This document shows, one piece after another, positions 17,165-26,228 of a DNA stretch of 64,000 bases (its first letter is position 1; every line of letters begins with the position of its first letter). The position numbers and the translations under genes are program-made. Origin of the DNA: Algoriphagus sp. (lineage in GTDB: Bacteria; Bacteroidota; Bacteroidia; Cytophagales; Cyclobacteriaceae); NCBI RefSeq assembly GCF_030694375.1, contig NZ_JAUXYL010000023.1, forward strand, positions 124,001 to 188,000, in the 5' to 3' direction. The notes under the pieces are model-generated. The model was not told the origin of the DNA, searched no databases, and saw nothing but the letters and a program-made list of their open reading frames with translations.

Positions 17165-18349
17165 ATGGTAAAAATCTGCATCCTCGGAGGAGGATTTATC
17201 GGACGTTTTTATGCGGAATCATTGATTGGAAGACGGGGAAAGGATCTCGTTCATGTCATCTATGCTAGAAGAGAAGAGACTGCCCGGAGATTTGCCACTG
17301 ATTACAGCGTCCCTCATTTTTCCACGGATATGGAAGAAGCAGTGGCTCATCCTGACTCCGAGATTGTCATCATTGCCTTGCCCAATTATGTGCATGAAGC
17401 CGCTGTCATGCTATGTGTGAAGCACAAAAAGCCGGTATTGTGTACCAAGCCGTTGGGCAGAACGGCTGAAGAAGCCCTGCGAATGACATTGGCTTGTGAA
17501 GAGGCGGGGATTTTTGCTGGCTATTTGGAAGATCTTTGCTATACGCCGAAGTTTTTGAAATCCGTAAAAAGTGTCGAATCGGGTGCGATTGGTCGTGTTC
17601 TTTGGGCTAAATCCCGGGAAACACATCCCGGTCCGCATTCGGATTGGTTTTGGGATATCGAGAAAGCCGGGGGAGGAGCAATCCTCGATTTGGGCTGTCA
17701 CTGTGTGGAGATTTCCAGAAATTTTATCGGGAAGGAGGTCTTGCCCCTCGAAGTGATGTGTTGGGCAGACACCCAAGTGAAGCCGATCGATGCAGAGGAT
17801 CATGCCATTGGTTTGGTCAAATATGAAAATGGAGCCATTGGACAGTTTGAAGTTTCCTGGACTTTCCGTGGAGGAATGGACCTCCGGGATGAGGTCATGG
17901 GTACTGAAGGTACGATTTGGATCAATTCTTTTTTGCGAACGGGATTTGAAATGTTTTCCAGTGGAAATGGAGGAGATTATGTGGCAGAAAAGGCCGAAAC
18001 TTCATCAGGTTGGCTTTTCCCTGTCGGGGACGAAGCCCATGAATTGGGCTATCCCAATATGTTTGTAGACATGTTTGATGCCTTTGAGAAAGGGACTCAA
18101 TCCCGAGAGACTTTTTATGACGGGTATGTGGTTAATGCGATTCTGGATGCAGCATACAAGTCTGCAAAAACTAAACTTTGGGAACCTGTTCAACTTCCTG
18201 TCTGGCGGGGAAAAAGAGGGCTTTCAAAACCCTCTGTTTACCAAGATTTTGACGAAAATTATTGGCTAATAAAAGAAGAACTTCTGCCAAATGGGGATCG
18301 AAAAACGATCCTAAAAGATAAAAAAACGGGTGAGATCAGGACAAAGTAA
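17165..18349 (+). CDS. Gfo/Idh/MocA family oxidoreductase
   Basis: NAD(P)-dependent dehydrogenase of 394 residues, probably acting on a sugar or cyclitol. The Rossmann start is ICILGGGFIGRFYAESL; the family EKP motif appears as VLCTKPLGRTAEEA (Thr instead of Glu, near residue 95). The substrate-domain motif AGGGAILDLGCHCVEISRNFIG (about 173-194) holds the catalytic His region, and the beta-sheet domain continues to the end. It ends 57 bases before a MITE-like repeat. The signal-free N-terminus means it is cytoplasmic. Confidence 0.88.
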   Translation: MVKICILGGGFIGRFYAESLIGRRGKDLVHVIYARREETARRFATDYSVPHFSTDMEEAVAHPDSEIVIIALPNYVHEAAVMLCVKHKKPVLCTKPLGRTAEEALRMTLACEEAGIFAGYLEDLCYTPKFLKSVKSVESGAIGRVLWAKSRETHPGPHSDWFWDIEKAGGGAILDLGCHCVEISRNFIGKEVLPLEVMCWADTQVKPIDAEDHAIGLVKYENGAIGQFEVSWTFRGGMDLRDEVMGTEGTIWINSFLRTGFEMFSSGNGGDYVAEKAETSSGWLFPVGDEAHELGYPNMFVDMFDAFEKGTQSRETFYDGYVVNAILDAAYKSAKTKLWEPVQLPVWRGKRGLSKPSVYQDFDENYWLIKEELLPNGDRKTILKDKKTGEIRTK

Positions 18350-18406
18350 GCGAGCTGAAAGTTTGGGTCAATGAATACACCGATTGGGGTTCATTGAGAG
18401 TTCAAG

Positions 18407-18523
18407 AAAAAGAGGCTGTCTCAAAAGCCATTTACAGCGAATATAACAACATTTCGAACTTCGCAACTCTCGTTGCTCAGGTGCTCAATGTGTCAAACAG
18501 CATTTATGAGACAGCCTCTTTTT
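18407..18523. mobile_element. MITE-like element with 17-bp terminal inverted repeats
   Basis: AAAAAGAGGCTGTCTCA at 18407-18423 and its exact reverse complement at 18507-18523 bound an 83-bp non-coding core. The match continues imperfectly outwards (TCAAG/CTTGA with a two-base bulge). GAGGCTGTCTCA-type ends resemble those of some Bacteroidetes insertion sequences. No transposase frame is inside, and I see no convincing target duplication. Confidence 0.6.
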
Positions 18524-18530
18524 AGCTTGA

Positions 18531-19976
18531 TTATTTCCCTACCACCTTGATCAAGGTGCCTTTTTCCACCTGATCTGTCAACAGCATTCCATTCAGGATT
18601 GCCAATTCCTCAAATCGATCGGATGGCATTTTGAAGTTTTGTAAAGCAGCCTGAAGAGTCATGCGCTGAGGAACCGTTTGGATACGGACTACATCCGGCT
18701 TGCGGTTTAGCTTATCTGAGTCTGTCAGAGCTTTGAAATTTCTGGCGGTAGAGAGGAAAACAGGCTGGTATTGCGGGAATTTCGACAGTTCGGTTACCCC
18801 CAAAATGCTGTAAGTATTTCCTCCATATTCGATCAGAGTAGAGAGAACCCGGATGGTTCCTTTCTCTTGTTTTTGATCTGCGATCATCATAAATGCCGGC
18901 AATCCGTTGATGGTTTCCCGTTTGGATTCTACCAATTCCAGTTTGAATTGGGTTAGAATTTTCTGGGAAATCTCTTCCATAGTTCCTGTCCCGCCCAGGG
19001 AGAATGAAATTAAAGCATCTCCGGCTTTAGGACCCATTTGTACCTGCTGTGGCGTGTTTTGGAAATTCCACCCCTGAGGAGTAGGGAACTCAAATTTCAA
19101 CACCGGATGATAAAAGATGTTATTCTCCACAAAACCCTGCCGCGGATCTTCACCCAAAACAATCCCATCGATTCTTTTCAGATAAGCATCACGGTTTACA
19201 GTAGGATTCGTCAACTTAAGTTTAGTTTTCCACTCTTGGGCTAATTTTGCCACAGTCACATTTCGATCGCCCGGAGATGGGTGAGTCGATAGGAATTCCG
19301 GAATTTCACTTCCTCCCTGCTTAGCACTCTGTCTTTCCAGGGTATTAAAAAATCCGGCCATTTCGGTAGCATCATACCCAATCCGGGAAGAATATTCCAC
19401 GCCCAATTCATCGGATTGGCGTTCCGCATCTCTGCCAAAGCTCAGGAGTGCAAGCTGCATTCCCTGGGACAGTGGTTCGGCGAATTGTGCAAGCTCGGGC
19501 ACAAAGACCATTCCTGCAATCATTCCCAATTGACCAAGCATTTGATTTCGCTGCTGTACCACCGAATGACGTGCGGTGACGTGGCCGATTTCATGTCCCA
19601 AAACTCCGGCAAATTCAGCCTCATTGTTGAAATGGGCCATGATTCCTCTTGTGAAATAAATGTAACCACCCGGCACAGCAAAAGCATTGATAACTGGCGA
19701 ATCCACCACTTTGAAGTGGTAATCTAACTTGGGGCGGTGAGAAACTGCCGCCATTTCAAGTCCTTTTTCAGTGATGAATTTTTGTAAAGCCGGATCATCA
19801 TAAACTCCGAAAAATGCTGAAATCTCCGGGTCCGACTGTTGGCCAATGCTTATTTCCTGCGCTTCGGACATCAGAACTACCTGCTTTTTTCCCGTCACAG
19901 GATTTACAGCACAACTCGTGGCGAAGGCAATGATAGAAGCAGTTAGCAGCTGCGTAAAAAGGTTTATTGTTTTCAT
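18531..19976 (-). CDS. M48 family metalloprotease lipoprotein (BepA/YfgC-like)
   Basis: Envelope zinc protease of 481 residues. It begins with a lipoprotein signal (IIAFATSCAVNPVTGKK). The catalytic motif HEIGHVTARH lies near residue 127, with the third zinc ligand region DAERQSDELGVEYSSRIGYDA further on. After the protease domain there is a membrane-protein-like beta region (about 290-410) and a C-terminal LysM-like segment (VPQRMTLQAALQNFKMP to LLTDQVEKGTLIKVVGK). BepA-type proteases control outer-membrane protein and LPS assembly quality; lptD is in the same window but not adjacent. Confidence 0.9.
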   Translation of the reverse strand: MKTINLFTQLLTASIIAFATSCAVNPVTGKKQVVLMSEAQEISIGQQSDPEISAFFGVYDDPALQKFITEKGLEMAAVSHRPKLDYHFKVVDSPVINAFAVPGGYIYFTRGIMAHFNNEAEFAGVLGHEIGHVTARHSVVQQRNQMLGQLGMIAGMVFVPELAQFAEPLSQGMQLALLSFGRDAERQSDELGVEYSSRIGYDATEMAGFFNTLERQSAKQGGSEIPEFLSTHPSPGDRNVTVAKLAQEWKTKLKLTNPTVNRDAYLKRIDGIVLGEDPRQGFVENNIFYHPVLKFEFPTPQGWNFQNTPQQVQMGPKAGDALISFSLGGTGTMEEISQKILTQFKLELVESKRETINGLPAFMMIADQKQEKGTIRVLSTLIEYGGNTYSILGVTELSKFPQYQPVFLSTARNFKALTDSDKLNRKPDVVRIQTVPQRMTLQAALQNFKMPSDRFEELAILNGMLLTDQVEKGTLIKVVGK

Positions 19977-20188
19977 ATTTGGCGATCGATGGGTTGGGTA
20001 TTCGTATTTAAGGTTTAAATGCTCAAAAAATAAGCCTAGAATTATTCTGCTACTAAATGAAGTGAATTCGCATTTATCCGAATGTTCATTTATTTGCTAT
20101 ATGTTATTAGATGAGATCCTATGTGCTGCTGAGCTATTCAAAAGCATTGATGTTTTTTCCCGTTTCCCGTCCTTGGTCTCCCTACTTT

Positions 20189-20548
20189 TCAAGGTTTTTT
20201 CTTCCCAGTGAAGGTTCCTGAGGCCATTTCTGCCAGATTTACTTTTCCGCTCATATCTGAGGCTGATGTTACTTTCCCATCATAGGTTATCAAATTTCCC
20301 TGAATATTAAACTCAAGGTGGATTACATCGCCTTTAATTGTTCCGACCACCGGAGATTCTCCCAATTGTCCTGCATAAGTTCCTGTAATTTTTTCACCGT
20401 CTTGTTTCAGAATAAAGGTAGGGGAACCACTTCCTGCATCGGTTTTTACTTCCATCACCCAAGTACCGGTCAGGTTGACTGTATTTTGTGCTTGTGCGGT
20501 AAATCCAATGAAAAGAGGCACAATCACGCTGGAAAAAAGCGATTTCAT
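20189..20548 (-). CDS. Small secreted protein of unknown function
   Basis: 119 residues from the ATG at 20548, giving a signal peptide (SLFSSVIVPLFIGFTAQAQ). The mature part is a short all-beta pattern: LTGTWVMEVKTDAGSGSPTFILKQDGEKITGTYAGQ, then VVGTIKGDVIHLEFN and MSGKVNLAEMASGTFTGKKK. This looks like a small beta-barrel of the kind found in many Bacteroidetes periplasmic proteins. I do not recognise a named family and no catalytic residues stand out. It is transcribed alone, upstream of the M48 protease and in the same direction with a 212-bp gap. Confidence 0.7.
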   Translation of the reverse strand: MKSLFSSVIVPLFIGFTAQAQNTVNLTGTWVMEVKTDAGSGSPTFILKQDGEKITGTYAGQLGESPVVGTIKGDVIHLEFNIQGNLITYDGKVTSASDMSGKVNLAEMASGTFTGKKKP

Positions 20549-20633
20549 AATGTTTATAATTTTTAGTTTTAAGTAAATCATTCCATTAATTTAGAGAATT
20601 ATTGCCAGTCTCAGACTACACTTTTTATTCGAT

Positions 20634-20776
20634 ATCCGAAATCCGACATCCGAACCATCTTGGCTCTTGTCTCTCGCCTCTTGCTTCTCAATACTACGAA
20701 CTACCCACTGCCTATTGCCACATCGGTCACCCGACATCGGACTTCCATACTTCCCAACCCCCAAACCTCACTACCT
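20634..20776 (-). repeat. Long heptamer array reaching the AKR-Rid stop codon
   Basis: Three ATCCGAN units (20634-20654), three spare bases, then about seventeen 7-nt units in one unbroken register (20658-20776). The word changes along the array: TCTTGNN (20658-20692), ACTACNN/ACTGCCT (20693-20713), CATCGGT/CACCCGA (20721-20741), then ACTTCCC/AACCCCC-like. The last unit meets the TCA that is the complement of the stop. Confidence 0.85.
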
Positions 20777-22224
20777 CAAATCACCGCTTCCGCCTCGATC
20801 TCCACCAAATATTCCGCCCCAATCAAATCTGCCCTGACCATCGTATTGGCGGGCTGGATTCCGGCAAATCGCTGTCCATGAGCTCGGGAGACCGATTCCC
20901 ATTGATCAGTATTTCGAATAAAAATTCGGGTTCGAACCACATCTTCCATTTGTCCGCCCAAAGACTGAATTGCTCCTTCAATTTTGTCCAATATAAAATG
21001 TGTCTGTGCACCGGGATCATTTCCACCCATTGCCCTGCTTCCATGAGTTGCCGTAGTTCCGGAGACTAAGATTCTATTACCTTTTTTTACTGCTCTGCTA
21101 AATCCCGCAATATCTTCCCAGATGGTCCCGCTGAGTGCTTTGGTTCGTCCATCCGAACCTTCCCTGGTCGGATAGGGCGCCGGGAAACTCGCCACATGAT
21201 GGCTCAGATCGCCTGAAGCGGTGAGAAATGGAGCTTTGCGGTATTCGTCTCCACAATCTCCCGGAATGGCAATCATACCTGCGAGACTTGACTTCAATAG
21301 AGTCTGATCTTCCTGATCCAATCGAAAAGAAAAGAGCTTTTCATTTTCGGCAATATGCGCACTTTGACCTAGTCTTGCACCGATGATGACTCCCCCGACC
21401 GCTGGCTGGTTCATAATGAAATGACTAGCAACAGTAGCAATGCCAACTTGGTGTTTTTGAGCAATTTGATCCAAAGTTTGAAGGAGATTTTGAAATTGCT
21501 TCCAGCCTCCGGCAGCATCGATGAATCGCTTGTATTTCATCTGCGACCAGGTCAAAGAATCATTGAGGGCAGGTTCGGGTTTGCCTAGCCACTTTTCTGA
21601 AAGAAATCCTCCTGCTACAGTTCCAAAGGCCAATAACTTCACATGATGCTTCAGACAGAGCTCAGTCATTGCTCCGGCTGCCCGCTGATCCAAAAGTGAA
21701 AAACAAACCTGATTGGACACTACTTCTATCCCGGAATTCAGGACAATGCTCAAATGTGCCTTATCAAAATTGGTCAGGCCCAGATGTTTGATTAGTCCTT
21801 CTTCCTTCAACTCCTGAAGCCAAAACATGCTATCCACCCAGCTCGGATGGGAATATTGCCAAGCGTGAAACTGCATCAGGTCGATAGCATCGCTTTTCAT
21901 TCTTGTCAAGGCAAGTTCCACCGCTTTTCTAACCTGATCTTTGGTGATCCGATCCGGAGAAGGAACCCACTTCGTGAAAAGCTGAGCGGTATCTTTGCCG
22001 TAAGTCTCCCTAAAAACTCCTGCGATCTCCTCTGAAGAACCATAGTGATCCGCCATGTCAAAGGAAGTGAATCCTGCATCCACATAGGATTTCATGGCTT
22101 CAGCTGCCTCTTTGGTATTGACTTTTTGCCCCTCTCGCTCCATGTCTGCAATCTGCCAAAGTCCGGTAAGTGCTCTGCAAATGGTCAGGTCGGGTGCAAG
22201 TTCAGTGTATTTTGATTGATTCAT
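20776..22224 (-). CDS. Aldo/keto reductase fused to a Rid (YjgF) domain
   Basis: 482 residues from the ATG at 22224. Residues 1-310 are an aldo/keto reductase TIM barrel with the catalytic set Asp-Tyr (FDMADHYG), Lys (LFTKW) and His (MQFHAW), followed by the subfamily tail GDCGDEYRKAPFLTASGDLSHH. Residues about 365-482 are a Rid domain (RILVSGTTATHG, VVRTRIFIRNTDQWESVSRAHGQ, QPANTMVRADLI). The PARS motif of enamine deaminases is PANT here, so the deaminase Arg is missing. The joined protein may reduce a carbonyl made or bound by the Rid part. An APC permease is upstream on the same strand. Confidence 0.85.
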   Translation of the reverse strand: MNQSKYTELAPDLTICRALTGLWQIADMEREGQKVNTKEAAEAMKSYVDAGFTSFDMADHYGSSEEIAGVFRETYGKDTAQLFTKWVPSPDRITKDQVRKAVELALTRMKSDAIDLMQFHAWQYSHPSWVDSMFWLQELKEEGLIKHLGLTNFDKAHLSIVLNSGIEVVSNQVCFSLLDQRAAGAMTELCLKHHVKLLAFGTVAGGFLSEKWLGKPEPALNDSLTWSQMKYKRFIDAAGGWKQFQNLLQTLDQIAQKHQVGIATVASHFIMNQPAVGGVIIGARLGQSAHIAENEKLFSFRLDQEDQTLLKSSLAGMIAIPGDCGDEYRKAPFLTASGDLSHHVASFPAPYPTREGSDGRTKALSGTIWEDIAGFSRAVKKGNRILVSGTTATHGSRAMGGNDPGAQTHFILDKIEGAIQSLGGQMEDVVRTRIFIRNTDQWESVSRAHGQRFAGIQPANTMVRADLIGAEYLVEIEAEAVI

Positions 22225-22331
22225 TTTTATGAGGTTGTATTTCCGATTCTTAACCAGCAACCGAAATATATTTGTTTGAATTTAAGCTGGATTTGCCGTG
22301 AACAGTAGACCGTCCTCTGTCGATTTTTAAA

Positions 22332-23813
22332 TTATTCGGAAGGAAGAGTTGAAAATTGGGCTTTGGTGTCCACACCCGAGACCTTGAGTTTTTTCCATTG
22401 GAAAAAGAAAAGAACCGAGGCACTACTCATCACGATCAGCCAAACAGGAGTGGAGTGAAAATACCAGGCGGAGGCAGTTGAATTCAGATCCTTGACAGTA
22501 TGGATGACCAAAAATGAAAGAATCAAAATTGTCCCACCAATGCCGATAAACAGCTGTAATTTTCTTGACTTGAAGATACCGATTCGGGAAGCCAATACCG
22601 GATTTTGGATTGGGAAAAGAATCACTGAAATGCACATCAATAGGAAATTGACAAGCATGGAGGTGACCATGATGTCTATCCCAAGGAAGAAGTCTCCCGC
22701 AAAGTGGCTACCCAATATTCCGATCGAGGCGATACATCCACTCAGCACTATCGCAAAATGAGGCGTATGATGTTTTGGGTGGATTTGGGCTAAGGTCATG
22801 GGGAAAATCCCATCTTTTGCCCAAGAAAACACCAATCTCGAAACGGACAAAATCATTGCCGGAAGGTCATTCAGCAAGGCAATAGCTGCTCCGAGTAAAA
22901 TCAAAACTCCCAAACCTGAGGGAAGCAAATAACTGAGAATCCCTGCCGCAGTGATGTCTTTTTGCATCGCTTCCTGAGCTACAAATGGCCATGGAACGGC
23001 ATGATAAACTGCGTATGTGAAGCAGATGTAAAACAGCCCAACACTCAAAATAGCCAAACCAATGGCCTTGGGGAGGTTTTTTGTTGGATTTTTAGCTTCT
23101 CCTCCAGCCTGTGCGATTGAGTCAAAACCGATAAAACTGGAGAAAAGCAAAGCTGCTGCAGATAGGAATGTCGGCCAATGAAAAGACGTGGGCTTGAGTT
23201 CTAGCATCCTCCCTTCTTTTTCTGCCAAAGCAGCCAGAAAATCCGAATGGTCAAAGCTCAATCCCGACACAATCACAATTCCTCCCAAAACAAACATCAA
23301 AATCATCAAAGGAATCAGGGTTCGTTCATAGAATTTTGCCCCGAGAATATTGACATACACAAAAACCCAAAGAAAGGTGAGCGCAAGGCAAACCCGAATC
23401 CAGGGCTTTTCCAAATACTCAGCTAGATCCAGCCAATCCAAAGCCACAGCCACATCCCGAAAGAAAGGAACCACCACGTATGCAATCACTCCTATTACGA
23501 TCGACAGCCCAAACCATTGGGAAAAACTGGCTACAAAGCCCAAATACGGATGAATTGCCCGGCTTGCATAGAGGTAGGATCCTCCCGCTCTCGGCATAGC
23601 CGATGCTAGAATAATGTAGGCCAAAGCTGCGAAGATTGCCGGGATTGCAGCAACCAAAAAAGCAGGCAGTACATAGGGGCCGATGCCGGGCACATTGCGC
23701 TGAATCATAAACGGCACAATGTAAATCGATGCCCCGATCATGGAGCAAATGCCCGTAGCGGTCAATCCAAGAAGTCCGAGTTGCCGGGTGAGGTGTGGGG
23801 TTTGGGGGCTCAT
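22332..23813 (-). CDS. APC family amino-acid permease
   Basis: Inner-membrane secondary transporter, 493 residues, about 12 to 13 hydrophobic helices. The first helix carries the APC signature LGLLGLTATGICSMIGASIYIVP with the unwound Gly-rich segment that binds the substrate amine. The helix 6 region is SSFIGFDSIAQAGGEAKNPTKNLPKAI, also typical. It resembles cationic or neutral amino-acid transporters, but the substrate is not predictable. It sits 107 bp upstream of the AKR-Rid gene on the same strand and could supply its substrate. Confidence 0.88.
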   Translation of the reverse strand: MSPQTPHLTRQLGLLGLTATGICSMIGASIYIVPFMIQRNVPGIGPYVLPAFLVAAIPAIFAALAYIILASAMPRAGGSYLYASRAIHPYLGFVASFSQWFGLSIVIGVIAYVVVPFFRDVAVALDWLDLAEYLEKPWIRVCLALTFLWVFVYVNILGAKFYERTLIPLMILMFVLGGIVIVSGLSFDHSDFLAALAEKEGRMLELKPTSFHWPTFLSAAALLFSSFIGFDSIAQAGGEAKNPTKNLPKAIGLAILSVGLFYICFTYAVYHAVPWPFVAQEAMQKDITAAGILSYLLPSGLGVLILLGAAIALLNDLPAMILSVSRLVFSWAKDGIFPMTLAQIHPKHHTPHFAIVLSGCIASIGILGSHFAGDFFLGIDIMVTSMLVNFLLMCISVILFPIQNPVLASRIGIFKSRKLQLFIGIGGTILILSFLVIHTVKDLNSTASAWYFHSTPVWLIVMSSASVLFFFQWKKLKVSGVDTKAQFSTLPSE

Positions 23814-24014
23814 TCGATATTAAAGTTGGAAGATAGAAAAAATCAGTTTTTATCCTGAATTTATTGCTGAACCAAGTATTGATATGCTGATTTTTCTCTG
23901 CTTGATTGATGAAAAATATAAGCGAAGATGATCTTTGTCAGGAAAATCCCCAGATTATAGTTTCAATTTTGTGAGGAAATTAATTCTCCTTACCCAAGTA
24001 ATTTTTAGAGCACT

Positions 24015-26105
24015 ATGACGAATGCCATTTACCTCACGACCACAGAGCCGTTTTCCGGAAAATCCATCTATGCGCTCGGTCTGGTGAACCTTCTTGCAGG
24101 CAAAACAGACAAAATTTCTTATTTCAAACCGATCATCACTGTTGGAAAAAAAGAGAAAGACCGACGTTTGACCCTGATCAAGGAGCACTTCAAACTTGCC
24201 CAGCCTTACGAGGATATGTTTTCTTTTACGATCCAAAAGGCCTTCAAGGAAATAAACCGGAAAAATGAGGCGTTTTTGATCGATGCCATTATTGAAAAGT
24301 TTCAAAGGCTCCAGGAGAACTCGGATTTTGTGGTGGTTGAGGGGACAGACTTTGCGGGAATCAGCACCAATGTGGAGTTTAACGGAAATGTGTCTATCGC
24401 AAAAAACCTGGGTATTCCTGCTGCAATTATCCTGAACTGTGATCATAAAACTGATGCGGAAATCGTCGAGCAAGCGATTTCCACTACCAATGCCTTTCTT
24501 TCCAATGGGGTCCAAGTTCTCACACTTGTAGCCAACAAAGTGCAGCAGGGAAAGGAAGCTGATCTTCGCCGAAAGTTAACAATGGCTTTGCCAAAGGAGA
24601 TTCTAATCTCTGCGATTCCTGTGCATTTAGAATTGAGCAATCCGACCATGGAGGAAATCCGTGATGCGATGGGGGCTAAGGTGTTTTTTGGAGAAAATCT
24701 CCTGACCAATCGGGTGGATCACGTCATCGTAGGAGCGATGCAGTTGCGAAATTTCCTCCAGCGAGTAAAAAACAATACACTCGTTATAACCCCAGGAGAT
24801 CGGGGAGACATCATTATTGGAGCCTTGCAGGCTAATATTTCCAAGAATTTCGGAAAAATTGCAGGAATGGTTCTGTCAGGCGGTATGCTTCCGGAAGATT
24901 CCATCGTGCAGTTGGTGGAGGGATTGGAAACGGTAGTGCCTATCCTGCAGGTCGAGGAAGCAACATTTGAAGTGGTTACCAAAATCAATGACATCAAAGC
25001 CCGGATTTCAGCGGATGACAAAGAGAAAATAGCCATTGGAATTCGACTTTTTGAGCAGGCAGTCGACGAAAAGGCATTGACGGACAAGATTGTTGCATTT
25101 CATTCTGATGTGCTCACGCCGCGGATGTTCCAATATCAATTGGTCAAACGCGCAAAATCAAACAAGAAGCATATCGTGCTGCCGGAAGGCGAAGATGACC
25201 GCATCCTGCAGGCAGTAGATCAGCTTGTAAAGCAGGATGTGGTTGCATTGACACTTTTGGGTAATAAAGAGACTATTGAACTGACTATTAAGCGGCTTAA
25301 TCTTTCGCTGGACTTGATGTCTGTCAATGTTATAGCCCCTGTAAGTTCCGTCCGGTTTGAGGAATATGCCCAGGCACTTTATGAGCTGCGCAAAAACAAA
25401 GGATTGACCATCCAAATGGCGCGGGACCTGATGCTCGATGTGTCGTACTTTGGGACTATGATGGTCTATAAAGGTCATGCAGATGGCATGGTCAGCGGTG
25501 CGGTACATACGACCCAACACACCATTCGTCCCGCATTGCAATTTGTCAAAACCAAGCCCGGAGTTGCGACTGTTTCCTCTGTGTTTTTTATGTGTCTCCC
25601 CAATCGGGTTTCCGTCTTTGGAGATTGCGCAGTAGTGCCAAATCCCTCTTCGGAACAATTGGCGGATATTGCGATTTCCTCGGCAGAATCAGCCAAAATG
25701 CTGGGCATCGAACCCAAAATCGCCATGCTTTCCTATTCTTCTGGTTCCTCCGGAGAAGGCGAAGAAGTGGAGAAAGTCCGAAAAGCCACCGAACTGATTA
25801 GATTGCGAAGACCCGATCTCAAAGTTGAAGGCCCGATCCAATACGATGCAGCTGTTGATCCTGAAGTTGGGAAAAAGAAACTGCCAAACTCCGAAGTTGC
25901 AGGTCAGGCTAGTGTGTTGATTTTCCCTGATTTAAATACAGGAAATAACACCTACAAAGCCGTGCAGCGGGAAACCGGGGCGATCGCCATCGGCCCGATG
26001 CTGCAAGGATTGAATAAACCAGTCAACGACCTGAGCAGGGGTTGCACCGTGGTAGATGTGTTTAATACGGTGGTAATCACGGCGATTCAAGCGCAAGAAA
26101 ATTAA
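24015..26105 (+). CDS. pta: Phosphate acetyltransferase
   Basis: Interconverts acetyl-CoA and acetyl phosphate. 696 residues in the long, three-domain form: an N-terminal P-loop domain (TTTEPFSGKSIYALGLVN), a DRTGG domain (about 210-330, with ITPGDRGDIIIGAL), and the C-terminal PTA_PTB catalytic domain (about 370-696, KHIVLPEGEDDRILQA, SGAVHTTQHTIRPALQ, AMLSYSSGSSGEG). It forms the usual pair with ackA 123 bp downstream. The space between holds a heptamer array with an inverted arm, so expression of the two genes could be uncoupled there. Confidence 0.96.
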   Translation: MTNAIYLTTTEPFSGKSIYALGLVNLLAGKTDKISYFKPIITVGKKEKDRRLTLIKEHFKLAQPYEDMFSFTIQKAFKEINRKNEAFLIDAIIEKFQRLQENSDFVVVEGTDFAGISTNVEFNGNVSIAKNLGIPAAIILNCDHKTDAEIVEQAISTTNAFLSNGVQVLTLVANKVQQGKEADLRRKLTMALPKEILISAIPVHLELSNPTMEEIRDAMGAKVFFGENLLTNRVDHVIVGAMQLRNFLQRVKNNTLVITPGDRGDIIIGALQANISKNFGKIAGMVLSGGMLPEDSIVQLVEGLETVVPILQVEEATFEVVTKINDIKARISADDKEKIAIGIRLFEQAVDEKALTDKIVAFHSDVLTPRMFQYQLVKRAKSNKKHIVLPEGEDDRILQAVDQLVKQDVVALTLLGNKETIELTIKRLNLSLDLMSVNVIAPVSSVRFEEYAQALYELRKNKGLTIQMARDLMLDVSYFGTMMVYKGHADGMVSGAVHTTQHTIRPALQFVKTKPGVATVSSVFFMCLPNRVSVFGDCAVVPNPSSEQLADIAISSAESAKMLGIEPKIAMLSYSSGSSGEGEEVEKVRKATELIRLRRPDLKVEGPIQYDAAVDPEVGKKKLPNSEVAGQASVLIFPDLNTGNNTYKAVQRETGAIAIGPMLQGLNKPVNDLSRGCTVVDVFNTVVITAIQAQEN

Positions 26106-26106
26106 A

Positions 26107-26190
26107 TTCAATCACCAATGGTCAATGATCAATTTTCAATTACCAAGAAAAGGAAGTCCTTGATAATTGAGTTTGATGATTGACCATTGA
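26107..26190 (+). repeat. Twelve in-phase heptamers between pta and ackA
   Basis: Units of the type (T/A/G)TCAATN and ACCAATG run from two bases after the pta stop to 26148. Complementary units (ATAATTG, TGATTGA, CCATTGA) follow from 26163. The two arms can pair into a long imperfect hairpin around 26149-26162. Confidence 0.8.
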
Positions 26191-26228
26191 ACATTTCTCA
26201 ATAACTCAGTAACTTTTATTACCTCCAA

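Noticed and set aside
18507..18523. Right end of the MITE-like element as the terminator of the M48 gene
   Set aside because: The T run follows the arm on the plus strand, not on the minus strand used by the M48 gene, and the paired arm is 83 bp away.
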